Shown: in pieces, positions 40,905-51,214 of the stretch
Position numbering within the stretch: position 1 is the first letter of the stretch
How the letters are laid out: each line of letters opens with the position of its first letter
Assembly: GCA_023428695.1 (NCBI GenBank)
Contig: JAEYWY010000017.1
Location: 186,001-250,000, forward strand
Reading direction: 5' to 3'
Source of the DNA: Bacteroidota bacterium
GTDB lineage: Bacteria > Bacteroidota > Bacteroidia > Cytophagales > Cyclobacteriaceae
DNA: 64,000 nt
The notes under the pieces: model-generated
What the model was told of the DNA's origin: nothing
What the model saw: the letters and a program-made list of their open reading frames with translations, nothing else
Databases searched by the model: none
Translations under genes and position numbers: made by a program

Positions 40905-43028
40905 CTACGGCGTGAGTTGCGTCCACGCGGACTTTTTCAACGCGAGGAATTGCTCATGATAGCCGTCGTAATTGATCAGATCGTATATGATCGGAATGGT
41001 GCTCACTCCCTGAGTAGTCACGACACCATACTTACCATCCTTGTTGACGATGACGTAACCGGACCCGGTATCGGTAAGCGCAGCATACCTCGGCGTTACC
41101 AGTACCTTCCCCGAAGCATCGGCAAGGCCAACAAGACCGTTGTGCCGGATAAGCAGATTCCCGGTGGGTAATGTTTCAATCGCCTCGTAACGCACGGGCA
41201 GGATCAGCTTACCACTTTTATCCACAAGACCAAAAAGGCCTTTCTGAGAAACAAGGGAGCGACCGTTTTCAAAATCCCACACGCGTTCATACACGGGTTG
41301 AATTGCAACGTTGTCCTGCATATTGATAAAACCCCACTTGCCGAGAATCTGAACGGGAGCAAGTCCCTCACTGAATGGTCGTACCGCTTCATAACGGTTG
41401 GCTATACGCAGGCGGCCTTGCGAATCAACGAAGCCATACCTTCCCTTGCGTTTGACCGCGCGTAGCCCCTCCGTTTCCGGGAAGATCACTTCCAGCGACT
41501 GATCCGGCAACAACTGGCGATCGACGATCACACCATTAAAATCAATCTTCCAGATATTGCCTGACGAGAGATACTCAATTAAATGATCATCCTTTGCCTC
41601 CAGCCTGTTCGTTGTGAAATAAATCAGACTGCCATTGCTGGCGCGCAGATTATTGTTCGTTGGCGTGAATTCCAGGAAGCGATCATTTGACAAATGCTGA
41701 ACCTTATGCGGTCGCGGCGTCACAATCCACCGTTCCTGCAGGTCAATGATGCCATACAGCCCCTGGAACTTGACAGTCACAAATTCATCCTTGCGCGAGA
41801 TAATCGAATCATAAATCGGTCGGGCCACTTCTTTGCCCGTAAGGTCTGCCAGGCCACAGTGGCCCTTGGTGCGCACGACAAAAAGCCCTTGTGAGAACGA
41901 CGTCATTTCGTCATAAACCCGGCTAGTCTTTCTGGCGCCTGCGGAATCGAAAAGTATCCATGCGTTCCGTTCGCCGTAACCGGAGTTCGCGAGAATGAAG
42001 TTTGACCCAACCTGAACATCGCGATAGAGAGCGGGAACGACGACGGTACCGTCGGCCAGAATCACACCAGAAAGACGACCTATTGTGTATCGTGCCCTTC
42101 CGCTAACGAATGGCCCGATATCATTGAAAACACCCTGCACAACCGGAGCGAACCCCTCATCGGTAAGTTGAACCTGCCCGGCAATGTCCACCTTGTAACG
42201 CGACCTGTCGATCACCGACAGAGAATCCGCACCAAGTTCTTTAACATGCTTATTATCACCCGAAAGAATTATCCACTTGTCGGGCTCGCGGGCCGAAACT
42301 GCCCGTTCATTTTCGATTCGCAGCTCACGATATTTCGACGGCAGTCGCATAACACCATTGCGATCCATGAGTCCCTGATACTTACCTTCAAAAACAATCG
42401 CATATCCCGACTGAAACTGTGAAATGCTGTCGATGGAAAACGAACTCATTTGCTTGCCATCTTCCGTGAACACCGCCATTTTTCCCTCGAAGTTGCGCAC
42501 AGCGTAACGCAACGTTCCAATGAATCTGATTTCCTGATATTGCTGGGGAATTATCGTCTTGTTCGACAAGTCGATCAGCCCGTAACGGTATTGGTTGCCG
42601 ATTTTTGTGAACACGATAGCACGGAAGGAATCAATGGTTATTCCATCATAGGAAAAAGGAATAACTTCCTTGCCAGTGATCGTGATTGCGCCGGTGCGAA
42701 CGAGGCCGGTATTCGGAGTTTTCTTGCGGGCAATCATGATGTCGCCACCTGCGGGATAAAGTTCCACGTACTCAACCGCGGTAACTTTCTGATTACTCAG
42801 GTTAATGAGCCCCCAGCGATTGTCAGTTTTGCATCCGGTGACTTCGTTGATCACTGAGAAGTTTCCGTTGCTCCAGCCGATGCTCTCGTAGCGTGCCGGA
42901 ATAACAACCTTGCCCTGGTCGTTTTTCAAACCCACCTTCCCGTTCTCATGAAAAACCTGATATGGGTGAGCCTGGACGCATGTCAGCGTCAACACCAGTA
43001 AAAAAAATAGGTGCTTCAGGTTCAACAT
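40905..43028 (-). CDS. Exported WG-repeat protein
   Basis: 707 residues from the ATG at 43028 (signal peptide MLNLKHLFFLLVLTLTCVQA); the ATG at 43079 adds 17 residues before it. At least ten WG repeats are visible, each near a W/Y-G-(L/F/V)-(I/V)-(N/D) core: RWGLINLSNQKV, RYGLIDLSNKTI, GLYGIIDLQERW, GRYGFVDSQGRL, GKWGFINMQDNV, GLFGLVDKSGKL, GKYGVVTTQGVS. WG repeats form beta-structures of unknown role. No catalytic domain. It is convergent with floA. Confidence 0.88.
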   Translation of the reverse strand: MLNLKHLFFLLVLTLTCVQAHPYQVFHENGKVGLKNDQGKVVIPARYESIGWSNGNFSVINEVTGCKTDNRWGLINLSNQKVTAVEYVELYPAGGDIMIARKKTPNTGLVRTGAITITGKEVIPFSYDGITIDSFRAIVFTKIGNQYRYGLIDLSNKTIIPQQYQEIRFIGTLRYAVRNFEGKMAVFTEDGKQMSSFSIDSISQFQSGYAIVFEGKYQGLMDRNGVMRLPSKYRELRIENERAVSAREPDKWIILSGDNKHVKELGADSLSVIDRSRYKVDIAGQVQLTDEGFAPVVQGVFNDIGPFVSGRARYTIGRLSGVILADGTVVVPALYRDVQVGSNFILANSGYGERNAWILFDSAGARKTSRVYDEMTSFSQGLFVVRTKGHCGLADLTGKEVARPIYDSIISRKDEFVTVKFQGLYGIIDLQERWIVTPRPHKVQHLSNDRFLEFTPTNNNLRASNGSLIYFTTNRLEAKDDHLIEYLSSGNIWKIDFNGVIVDRQLLPDQSLEVIFPETEGLRAVKRKGRYGFVDSQGRLRIANRYEAVRPFSEGLAPVQILGKWGFINMQDNVAIQPVYERVWDFENGRSLVSQKGLFGLVDKSGKLILPVRYEAIETLPTGNLLIRHNGLVGLADASGKVLVTPRYAALTDTGSGYVIVNKDGKYGVVTTQGVSTIPIIYDLINYDGYHEQFLALKKSAWTQLTP

Positions 43029-43163
43029 CCCGTAAAGGTAATCGTACGAATTGCAAAAGCCATCGCCATTTTCATTCAATAATCACTGTTTTATTACTTA
43101 TCAAACGTTATTCCAGAGCGTTCGGAACCTGGTTATCCGAGCCCTGAAAAGCCGGCAACCATA

Positions 43164-43193
43164 TTTGAAATCCTGCCATTAACGTTAACTTTA
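43164..43193 (+). promoter_or_regulatory. Promoter for the coiled-coil membrane protein gene
   Basis: TTTG at 43164-43167, 18-base spacer, TAACTTTA at 43186-43193 (one mismatch to TAnnTTTG). Predicted start near 43199, leader about 46 bases. Confidence 0.55.
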
Positions 43194-43244
43194 CAGGGCG
43201 ACCTTTCGCAGTTGTTGCATCGTAAAACCATAAAGTGAGGCATT

Positions 43245-44210
43245 ATGCAGACCGACATCTTTCCCTCTCAGCAATCGAAATTGAAATCGTACTGGCGCAG
43301 GCCGGGAGGAAAGTTTGGGATCATCGTTGGCATTGGTCTCACGCTCGTCGCCGGGTACTTCCTGGTGCCGATTCTTACGAAAATCACCTGGAATATCCTT
43401 AACCTGGGCATCGCCGCTGTGTGCCTGGGCGGATTTCTTTACATGATCACACATCGCAAGCTTCGTATGGGGCTCTTCTATTCCTACGAGATGCTGATGA
43501 AAAAACTCGTCGGCCTTGTAATACAGATGGACCCATTCATAATTGCTGAAGACTACATCATTGATATGGAGGAAGAGCGGGAAAAGTTGTTCCGTCTTTC
43601 CATCGATGTCGACACGCAAAAAGAAAGAATCGAACTCAAGATCAAGGAAAAACAAACTGAGATCAACCGGCTGATGACGCGGGCGCAAACGGCAAAGGAA
43701 AAGGAAATGATGCCGGAGTTGACAAACGCCACGCGGCAAATCGGGCGTCTTAACGAGTACATCTCACAGCTCAATCCGATCCGCGAAAATCTTACAAAAA
43801 TCGGTACGTACCTTACACAAATTCACAAGAACAGCGCCTACCTGATCGAGGATGCCCGGAACGAACTGGAGCTCAAAAAAGACCTATACAAATCCGTGAC
43901 ATCCGGGAACAAGGCCCTTAGCAGCGCGATGAAAATCTTCAAAGGTGATCCGGAGAAAAAACTGATGGTCGAGCAGTCGATGGAGTCCCTTAAGGACAAC
44001 ATTGCCGGGAAACTCGCGAGCATGAAAAAAGCGATAAGTTATTCATCGGACTTTATGCGATCCATCGACCTGGATAACGCCACGTACGAAAAGGAGGGGC
44101 TGAAACTTCTTGAACAATTCGAAGCGGGACTGACCACTCCGACCGAACCGCCTTCGTCCACAGAATCAGGTTCTTCCATCGGCGACCTCAACGAAGCGCT
44201 CAAGACCTGA
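43245..44210 (+). CDS. Two-helix membrane protein with long coiled coil, unknown function
   Basis: 321 residues. Two transmembrane helices (about 24-44 and 48-68) near the N-terminus, no signal peptide, then a long highly charged helical part (about 100-270, for example REKLFRLSIDVDTQKERIEL and AYLIEDARNELELKKDLY) expected to be a cytoplasmic coiled coil, and a Ser/Thr/Pro/Glu-rich tail. No family recognised. The layout recalls PspA-like or shape-related membrane scaffolds, but this is a weak analogy. It stands alone between the WG gene (divergent) and maeB. Confidence 0.75.
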   Translation: MQTDIFPSQQSKLKSYWRRPGGKFGIIVGIGLTLVAGYFLVPILTKITWNILNLGIAAVCLGGFLYMITHRKLRMGLFYSYEMLMKKLVGLVIQMDPFIIAEDYIIDMEEEREKLFRLSIDVDTQKERIELKIKEKQTEINRLMTRAQTAKEKEMMPELTNATRQIGRLNEYISQLNPIRENLTKIGTYLTQIHKNSAYLIEDARNELELKKDLYKSVTSGNKALSSAMKIFKGDPEKKLMVEQSMESLKDNIAGKLASMKKAISYSSDFMRSIDLDNATYEKEGLKLLEQFEAGLTTPTEPPSSTESGSSIGDLNEALKT

Positions 44211-44301
44211 TTTTCGACCTTCGCTATTAATTACGGCCAGGTGGCCAGATTTCTTATCCACCGGCTTATATTTAGCCCTTCAAAAATTCCTTTTGTAAAA
44301 A

Positions 44302-46581
44302 ATGTCATTAAAGATCAGGAAACAGGACGCTCTGAATTATCACATGATGGGCCAGCCGGGAAAGATTGAAGTCGTTCCCACCAAGGTGCTAAGCTCTCAA
44401 ATCGACCTGGCGCTGGCGTATTCGCCCGGCGTTGCCGAACCATGCAAGGAAATTGCGGCAAACAAGGACGATGTCTACAAATACACTTCCAAGGGAAATC
44501 TCGTAGCCGTGATATCCAACGGCACGGCTGTGCTCGGCCTCGGCGATATCGGACCGGAAGCTTCAAAACCTGTCATGGAAGGAAAGGGCGTGCTCTTCAA
44601 GAAGTTCGCAGGTATCGATGTTTTTGATATCGAAGTCAATGAAAAAGATCCCGACGAGTTTATCAAAATCGTCAAAGCTCTTGAACCCACCTTCGGTGGT
44701 GTGAACCTCGAAGACATAAAAGCGCCGGAATGTTTCAAGATTGAAACTGAATTGAGAGAGAAGATGAACATTCCCGTGATGCACGATGATCAACACGGAA
44801 CGGCCATTATTTCCGCTGCCGCTCTCCTCAATGCCCTTGAGCTTGTCGAAAAGGACATCGCTAAAGTTAGAATTGTTGTGAACGGAGCCGGTGCCGCTGC
44901 CGTTAGCTGTACACGTTTATACATCGCACTCGGTGCCAACCCGAAGAACATCATCATGTGCGACAGCAAGGGCGTGCTCAACAAAAAGCGTACGAACCTC
45001 GATGGGATAAAAAGCCAGTTTGTCACCGATATTGACGTAAACACGCTCCAGGAAGCTATGAAGGGTGCAGACGTGTTTGTCGGCCTTTCTGTTGGCGATG
45101 CAATCACACCTGACGATCTGAACAACATGAATGCAGATCCGATTGTATTTGCACTGGCGAATCCAAACCCGGAAATCGACTATCACCTCGCGCGCAAAAC
45201 GCGCGCAGATGCAATCCTCGCTACCGGAAGGTCAGATCATCCCAACCAGGTGAATAACGTACTGGGCTTCCCTTACATATTTCGTGGTGCTCTTGATGTA
45301 CGAGCCGTTGAAATAAATGAAGAGATGAAGCTCGCATCGGTTCGCGCGCTTGCGGCTCTCGCCAAAGAACCCGTTCCCGAAATAGTTGTCAAAGCCTATG
45401 GTGCCGACAAGATCAAGTTTGGTCGCGAGTATCTGATACCCAAGCCACTTGATCCTCGACTTATTACCACTATATCGCCAGCGGTTGCGCGCGCTGCCAT
45501 GGAATCCGGTCTGGCAAAAAGTCCGATCACTGACTGGACTGCATACCACTACGAACTCCAGAAGCGCATCGGTATTGATCAGAAACTCATGTCGCGGATC
45601 ATCGACCGCGCCAAGAAGAATCCGAAACGTGTCGTCTTTGCCGAAGCGAATCATCAAAAGATCCTTAAGGCCGCACAGGTTCTCAAGGACGAAGGGATTG
45701 CCAATCCGATCCTGCTGGGTAACAAAAAAGAAATCCTCCACCTCATCGAGGAACACAAACTCGACCTGCACGATTGCCCGATACACTATCCGCTCCAGGA
45801 AAGGGAATTACTCGAGCAATATGCGCAACGGTTGTATGAAAAACGTCAACGCAAAGGGCTCACGCTTCAGGATTGCGTGCGGCTAATGCGCGATCGGAAT
45901 TATTTCGCGGCGATGATGGTGGAATTTGGCCATGCAGATGCTGTCGTCAGTGGTCTCACTAAAGATTATCCCAAGACAATTCTGCCTTCGTTGCAGATCA
46001 TAGGTACAGGAGAGAAAGTCAACCGCGTTGCGGGCATGTACATCCTTATGAACAAGCAGGGTACATTCTTCCTTGCAGACACAACGGTTAACGTCGATCC
46101 CACTGCGGAAGAACTTGCCGAAATCGTTGAACTCACTGCAAGAGGCGTTCGGTTTTTTGACGTCGAACCACGAATTGCATTACTCTCATATTCAAATTTT
46201 GGATCTTCAAAAGGCGAAGTACCAGAAAAGGCGCGGCGTGCCATGGAGATCGCGAAACAGAACAATCCTGACCTTATTGTCGAAGGTGACATTCAGGCAA
46301 ACGTTGCAATCAACACGCAACTGCAACAGGAAAACTTCCCTTTCAGCGCGCTGGCAAAGGATGGAGCAAATACACTGATCTTCCCCAACCTTGCATCAGG
46401 AAACATCGCGTACAAACTGTTGATGGAGGTCGGCGGTGGTGAAGCAATCGGACCGATACTGCTCGGCATGAAAAAACCTGTTCACATTCTGCAACTCGGC
46501 AGCTCGATTCGCGAGATCGTTAACATGGCAGCGATCGCTGTCGTCGATGCGCAGCTATTCGAACAGGACGACCACCTTTAA
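44302..46581 (+). CDS. maeB: NADP-dependent malic enzyme with phosphate acetyltransferase-like domain
   Basis: Converts malate to pyruvate and CO2 with NADP. 759 residues, the usual bimodular length: malic enzyme (about 1-425: DLALAYSPGVAEPCKEIA, GTAVLGLGDIGPEASKPVMEG, MHDDQHGTAIISAAALLNAL, VNGAGAAAVSC) and a C-terminal phosphotransacetylase-like domain (about 430-755: FAEANHQKILKAAQ, ADAVVSGLTKDYP, LSYSNFGSSKGEVPEK). In E. coli MaeB the second domain is regulatory (acetyl-CoA) with little or no PTA activity; the same is inferred. A near -7, TATATTTA, lies at 44267-44274. Confidence 0.95.
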   Translation: MSLKIRKQDALNYHMMGQPGKIEVVPTKVLSSQIDLALAYSPGVAEPCKEIAANKDDVYKYTSKGNLVAVISNGTAVLGLGDIGPEASKPVMEGKGVLFKKFAGIDVFDIEVNEKDPDEFIKIVKALEPTFGGVNLEDIKAPECFKIETELREKMNIPVMHDDQHGTAIISAAALLNALELVEKDIAKVRIVVNGAGAAAVSCTRLYIALGANPKNIIMCDSKGVLNKKRTNLDGIKSQFVTDIDVNTLQEAMKGADVFVGLSVGDAITPDDLNNMNADPIVFALANPNPEIDYHLARKTRADAILATGRSDHPNQVNNVLGFPYIFRGALDVRAVEINEEMKLASVRALAALAKEPVPEIVVKAYGADKIKFGREYLIPKPLDPRLITTISPAVARAAMESGLAKSPITDWTAYHYELQKRIGIDQKLMSRIIDRAKKNPKRVVFAEANHQKILKAAQVLKDEGIANPILLGNKKEILHLIEEHKLDLHDCPIHYPLQERELLEQYAQRLYEKRQRKGLTLQDCVRLMRDRNYFAAMMVEFGHADAVVSGLTKDYPKTILPSLQIIGTGEKVNRVAGMYILMNKQGTFFLADTTVNVDPTAEELAEIVELTARGVRFFDVEPRIALLSYSNFGSSKGEVPEKARRAMEIAKQNNPDLIVEGDIQANVAINTQLQQENFPFSALAKDGANTLIFPNLASGNIAYKLLMEVGGGEAIGPILLGMKKPVHILQLGSSIREIVNMAAIAVVDAQLFEQDDHL

Positions 46582-46612
46582 AACAACCCTCTTCCTCGAT
46601 CCGCGTTCGCGC

Positions 46613-48115
46613 CTATTTGGCGTCGGCGCGGATTCTGTTTTCGCGATTTGCAATTTCCCACGCGGTCAGAAAGACCGTCTGAATTCGCTGCCGGAGGAGG
46701 TCGAATTCTATTTTGTCGACTTCATCACTCGGCCTGTGATAATCTTCGTGTATACCATCAAAATAGAAGATGATCGGAATATTGTTTTTCGCGAAGTTCC
46801 AGTGATCCGAACGGTAATACAGTCGGTCCGGATGATTCTGGTCGTTGTATGTGTAATCAAAAATCAGCTTGAGGTTGCTTTTGTTGATCGACTCGCTTAG
46901 TGCGTGAAGTTCCGAAGAGAGTTTGTCGGAGCCGATTACGTACACATAGGGTGCGCTATCTTTATGTTGTGGATCTCTCCTGCCTACCATGTCGATATTG
47001 AGATTCACTACCGTCTTCTCCAGGGGAAAGATCGGATTTCGCGTGTAGTAATCGGAACCAAGCAATCCTTTCTCTTCTGCTGTCACCAGCATGAACAAAA
47101 TGCTGCGACGCGGACCGTGGCCTGCGGCTTTCGCTTCAACAAACGCCCTTGCGATTTCCATTACACCGACGGTACCTGATCCATCGTCATCTGCCCCGTT
47201 GTTAATCAGATCACCTGAACCTGAGCTCCGTTTTCCGATGTGATCATAGTGTGCTGTAATAACGACGAGTTCGCCCTTCTTGTCGGTGCCTTCAAGATAA
47301 CCGAGCACGTTTTCAGACATGAGTACCTCGGTTTTCAATTCGGCCTGCCACGTTACTTTCCCTTCCTTGAATTTCCCAATCACTTTTTTCACCACCGTCT
47401 CTTTTGCTGCTGCGATCAGTTTCGACGGAGATTCATTGAATATTTTTGCAGCAACCTCAGCGGGGACGATAAAGAATCCCTGGGCTTCGTCCACTTGCGG
47501 CCTGGTCAACGACGGGCGGCTACCATAAGATGAGCGGTTGTATTGCGAGATTAATTCGTCAAGAGACTGGCGTTCCTTATAGAAGAAAATCACTGTTCTT
47601 GCATTCCGTTGGCGAGCCAGTGCAGCCTGTTCCCGGAATCCCTGTTCTTTCTCCAGAGCAATCACAACAGCCTTACCGGAAAGGTCCAACGCATCGAGAA
47701 TTTCCTGTGAACCGGAGCCTGCAAATACGGCTGGCACTGTGACAGGTTCGGCCTTACCGCCACGGCCGTAGTAAAGAATGTCCTTTAGGTTGGTAAACTT
47801 TTCATTTCCGACTTTCAGGAAAGTTTCGCCTGGTTTCAATGTGTACAGAGGAACGTCCTGGAAGTAGTCGCCATCAACGGGTCCTGAAAGCCCCATATCC
47901 TGGAAATGTTTCTTTATGAACGCGGCCGCCATTTTTTGACCGCGGGTTCCTGTCTCGCGGCCTTCAAGAGCGTCGGAGGCGAGAATTGAAAGGTTGTCCT
48001 TCAGATTATCGTTCGTGATCAGGTTTGCATACTCTTTCGACGCGGGCGACTGGGCGCCGGCGAAAAGGACCTGACCAAGAACAAGGGTTGCAAAAAAGAA
48101 GCGTCTCATAGTCAT
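46613..48115 (-). CDS. Exported M28-family zinc aminopeptidase
   Basis: 500 residues from ATG at 48115 (or 498 from 48109); a start at 48169 adds 18 residues before the signal peptide MRRFFFATLVLGQVLFAGAQ. A PA-domain-like insertion lies at about 110-240. The M28 core has VVITAHYDHIGKR (His ligand), NNGADDDGSGTVGVMEIA (bridging Asp), VTAEEKGLLGSDYY (catalytic Glu and ligand), and NLNIDMVGRRDP (Asp), with a final YRSDHWNFAKNNIP carrying the last His. Likely a di-zinc periplasmic or secreted peptidase that takes N-terminal residues. Confidence 0.9.
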   Translation of the reverse strand: MTMRRFFFATLVLGQVLFAGAQSPASKEYANLITNDNLKDNLSILASDALEGRETGTRGQKMAAAFIKKHFQDMGLSGPVDGDYFQDVPLYTLKPGETFLKVGNEKFTNLKDILYYGRGGKAEPVTVPAVFAGSGSQEILDALDLSGKAVVIALEKEQGFREQAALARQRNARTVIFFYKERQSLDELISQYNRSSYGSRPSLTRPQVDEAQGFFIVPAEVAAKIFNESPSKLIAAAKETVVKKVIGKFKEGKVTWQAELKTEVLMSENVLGYLEGTDKKGELVVITAHYDHIGKRSSGSGDLINNGADDDGSGTVGVMEIARAFVEAKAAGHGPRRSILFMLVTAEEKGLLGSDYYTRNPIFPLEKTVVNLNIDMVGRRDPQHKDSAPYVYVIGSDKLSSELHALSESINKSNLKLIFDYTYNDQNHPDRLYYRSDHWNFAKNNIPIIFYFDGIHEDYHRPSDEVDKIEFDLLRQRIQTVFLTAWEIANRENRIRADAK

Positions 48116-48239
48116 TATAGGAATCGCAATATCATGAGGATTTTTTTCATCCGGAGCGATGTTTGACAAAAAGTGACGAGCGGAAGGCCTTGCAAAAAGA
48201 TTTTCATCATCCCTGCATCGCGTTCATTACGCGAAATAT

Positions 48240-48247
48240 TACCTTTG
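48240..48247 (+). promoter_or_regulatory. -7 element for gcvP
   Basis: TACCTTTG is an exact TAnnTTTG match, 58 bases upstream of the ATG at 48306; no TTTG at -33. A palindrome follows at 48252-48265. Confidence 0.5.
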
Positions 48248-48251
48248 TGCC

Positions 48252-48265
48252 CTTACGGCCGTAAG
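48252..48265. promoter_or_regulatory. 14-bp perfect palindrome at the predicted gcvP start site
   Basis: CTTACGGCCGTAAG begins four bases after the -7 element, so it covers the expected transcription start. Without a loop it is more like an operator than an mRNA hairpin. Confidence 0.45.
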
Positions 48266-48305
48266 CCCGGCATGCATTAACCTAACTCAGTGAAAATCAA
48301 TATAA

Positions 48306-51194
48306 ATGACAATAGATTCGCAATACGTTGAACGGTTCGAAACCCGCCACATCGGACCTGACGACAAGCAAGTTTCTGAAATGCTGAAGAAGATCGGGGC
48401 GGAATCGATTGACCAACTGATCGAACAGACTATTCCAAAAAACATCCGGCTCAAGAAATCTCTGAAGTTGCCAGCTGCCCAATCTGAGGCCGAGTTTCTC
48501 TCATCATTCCGCGAAATCGCGTGTAAAAACAAAATTTTCAAGTCATTCATCGGAGCCGGATATTATAACACGTTCACACCTCCCGTAATCCTGCGGAACA
48601 TACTCGAGAACCCGGGATGGTATACCGCATACACTCCCTATCAGGCTGAAATTGCACAAGGTCGCCTGGAGGCGCTGATTAATTATCAGACAATGATTCT
48701 CGACCTGACGGGCATGCAAATCGCCAACGCTTCACTGCTTGACGAAGCAACGGCGGCAGCAGAGGCCATGTTCCTGTTATACACGTCGAGGAAGCCTGGC
48801 AAAAAAGGCGCTAACAAATTCTTCGTTGACGAAAACGTATTCCCACAAACACTGGGCGTTCTGTCAACACGATCAAAACCTCTTGGTATCGAACTGGTCG
48901 TCGGAAAAGTGCAGGATTTTGATGTCAACACGAACGACGTGTTTGCAGTCTATATTCAGAATCCCGACAACAGCGGTGCTGTGTACGACTACACTGATTT
49001 TATTGAGCGTGCGCATGCCAAAGAACTTGGCGTCGTCGTTGGCGCTGATCTGCTCAGCCTGGCACTGCTTAAATCGCCAGGCGAGATGGGCGCCGATGTC
49101 GTGGTTGGTTCATCGCAACGATTTGGTATACAGCTTGGTTTCGGCGGTCCTCACGCGGCTTTCTTTGCAACACGTGAAGAATTCAAAAGACAAATACCGG
49201 GACGAATTATTGGAATTTCCGTGGACGCTGCTGGCAACCCGGGATACAGGATGGCGCTGCAAACACGCGAACAACACATTCGCCGGGAGAAAGCAACATC
49301 CAACATTTGTACGGCGCAAGTGTTGTTGTCGGTAATTGCCGGAATGTATGCGGTGTACCACGGCCCCGAAGGTATTCGCAAGATCGCCGGTCGTGTACAT
49401 GCGCTTGCTACCGATGTCGCATCGCGCCTGACTCAACTCGGCGTAAAACAGGTTAACGAATATTTCTTCGACACGCTTCGGATTACCGGTGTAAACGCTG
49501 AAGCTATAAAACGCGAATCCGAAAATCGCAAAGTCAATTTCCGGTACTTCAACGGTGGCGATATCGGCATCTCCTTCGACGAGACTTCTACACCAGCAGA
49601 CGTGGATCTGATTATTGAAATCTTCCGCACCGCGGGAGCTGCACAGGGCAACGGATCGGCCAAAGGATCGAAATCAAACTTACCTGAATCATTGGTAAGA
49701 AAATCTGCATTCCTCACGCATCCCGTTTTCAATACACATCACTCGGAACACGAAATGCTTCGTTATCTTAAGCGTCTTGAGAATAAGGATCTTTCCATGG
49801 TACACTCCATGATTTCACTCGGTTCATGTACCATGAAGCTGAATGCGACTTCGGAAATGATTCCGCTTACCTGGCCGGAGATTGGAAATGTGCACCCATT
49901 TGCACCCGAAGACCAGACTCAGGGTTATCGTGAAATCATTGGCAACCTCGAACAATGGTTGAAAGAAATCACGGGCTTCACCGGCGTATCACTTCAGCCA
50001 AATAGCGGCGCTCAGGGTGAGTACACGGGCCTGATGGTAATTCGTGCTTATCACCGGGATCGCGGTGAAGCACATCGCAACATTGCGCTTATTCCCGCTT
50101 CTGCACACGGTACCAACCCCGCAAGTGCGGTAATGGCGGGTATGCAGGTTGTTGTGGTGAAGTCAGACGCAGACGGAAAGATCGACATTGAAGATCTCAA
50201 GGCTAAGGCTGCTCAATTCAGAGACAAGCTAGCATGCCTGATGGTAACATATCCGTCAACACACGGTGTATTCGAGGAGTCAATCACACAAATCTGCGAA
50301 ACGATTCACGAGAACGGGGGCCTTGTTTACATGGATGGAGCAAACATGAATGCCCAGGTCGGGCTTACGTCACCGGCGACGATCGGTGCCGATGTTTGTC
50401 ACCTGAATCTTCATAAGACATTTTGTATCCCGCACGGTGGTGGTGGACCCGGCATGGGGCCGATTTGCTGCAACGACAAACTGAAACCATTCCTGCCTGG
50501 CCACGCATTAGTCAAAACCGGCGGAGAAAAAGCGATCAGGGAAGTATCCGCAGCTCCCTGGGGAAGCGCCAGCATTCTTACGATCTCATATGCATACATT
50601 GCTTTGATGGGCGCGGAAGGCCTCACCAATGCAACGCGATACGCAATTCTAAATGCGAACTACATCAAGGATTCGCTTAAAGAACACTACCGCATTCTGT
50701 ACACAGGCGCGCAAGGACGCTGCGCACACGAGATGATTGTTGATTGCCGCGACTTCAAGAAATTCGGCATCGAAGTGGAAGACATTGCGAAACGTTTGAT
50801 GGACTATGGTTTCCACGCGCCTACCGTTTCGTTCCCGGTAGCCGGCACGTTAATGATAGAACCGACGGAAAGCGAACCGAAAGAAGAACTTGACCGGTTT
50901 ATCGAGGCGTTGATTGAAATCCGGAATGAAATCAGAGAAGTTGAAGAAGGGAGGGCAGACCGCGAGAATAATGTGCTTAAGCATGCGCCGCATACCGCTC
51001 AAGTTGTAACGGCGGACGATTGGGATCGTCCTTACAGTCGTCAGAAGGCAGCGTATCCGCTTCCATTTGTGAAAGAAACCAAATTCTGGCCTTCAGTCGG
51101 AAGGGTCGACAACGCATACGGGGACCGCAATCTTGTTTGCAGCTGTCTTCCTATGGAATCATTCATAGAGAAAGAAGAAAACGCCGTAGCGTAA
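48306..51194 (+). CDS. gcvP: Glycine dehydrogenase (aminomethyl-transferring), P-protein
   Basis: PLP enzyme of the glycine cleavage system: decarboxylates glycine and passes the aminomethyl group to the lipoyl H-protein. 962 residues in one chain (not split into P1/P2). Seen: RFETRHIGPDDKQVSEML at the start, GAGYYNTFTPPVILRN, YTAYTPYQAEIAQGRLEAL, SSQRFGIQLGFGGPHAAFF, SLGSCTMKLNATSEMIP, and HLNLHKTFCIPHGGGGPGMG with PLP Lys704. gcvT and gcvH are not in the window. Glycine from tdh-kbl (24-27 kb) would feed it. A strong terminator follows. Confidence 0.97.
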   Translation: MTIDSQYVERFETRHIGPDDKQVSEMLKKIGAESIDQLIEQTIPKNIRLKKSLKLPAAQSEAEFLSSFREIACKNKIFKSFIGAGYYNTFTPPVILRNILENPGWYTAYTPYQAEIAQGRLEALINYQTMILDLTGMQIANASLLDEATAAAEAMFLLYTSRKPGKKGANKFFVDENVFPQTLGVLSTRSKPLGIELVVGKVQDFDVNTNDVFAVYIQNPDNSGAVYDYTDFIERAHAKELGVVVGADLLSLALLKSPGEMGADVVVGSSQRFGIQLGFGGPHAAFFATREEFKRQIPGRIIGISVDAAGNPGYRMALQTREQHIRREKATSNICTAQVLLSVIAGMYAVYHGPEGIRKIAGRVHALATDVASRLTQLGVKQVNEYFFDTLRITGVNAEAIKRESENRKVNFRYFNGGDIGISFDETSTPADVDLIIEIFRTAGAAQGNGSAKGSKSNLPESLVRKSAFLTHPVFNTHHSEHEMLRYLKRLENKDLSMVHSMISLGSCTMKLNATSEMIPLTWPEIGNVHPFAPEDQTQGYREIIGNLEQWLKEITGFTGVSLQPNSGAQGEYTGLMVIRAYHRDRGEAHRNIALIPASAHGTNPASAVMAGMQVVVVKSDADGKIDIEDLKAKAAQFRDKLACLMVTYPSTHGVFEESITQICETIHENGGLVYMDGANMNAQVGLTSPATIGADVCHLNLHKTFCIPHGGGGPGMGPICCNDKLKPFLPGHALVKTGGEKAIREVSAAPWGSASILTISYAYIALMGAEGLTNATRYAILNANYIKDSLKEHYRILYTGAQGRCAHEMIVDCRDFKKFGIEVEDIAKRLMDYGFHAPTVSFPVAGTLMIEPTESEPKEELDRFIEALIEIRNEIREVEEGRADRENNVLKHAPHTAQVVTADDWDRPYSRQKAAYPLPFVKETKFWPSVGRVDNAYGDRNLVCSCLPMESFIEKEENAVA

Positions 51195-51214
51195 ACTACG
51201 TCCGCGTGAATTAA

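Noticed and set aside
48240..48305. Glycine riboswitch before gcvP
   Set aside because: The leader is at most about 55 bases after the -7 element, too short for the known glycine aptamers, and no such fold was seen.
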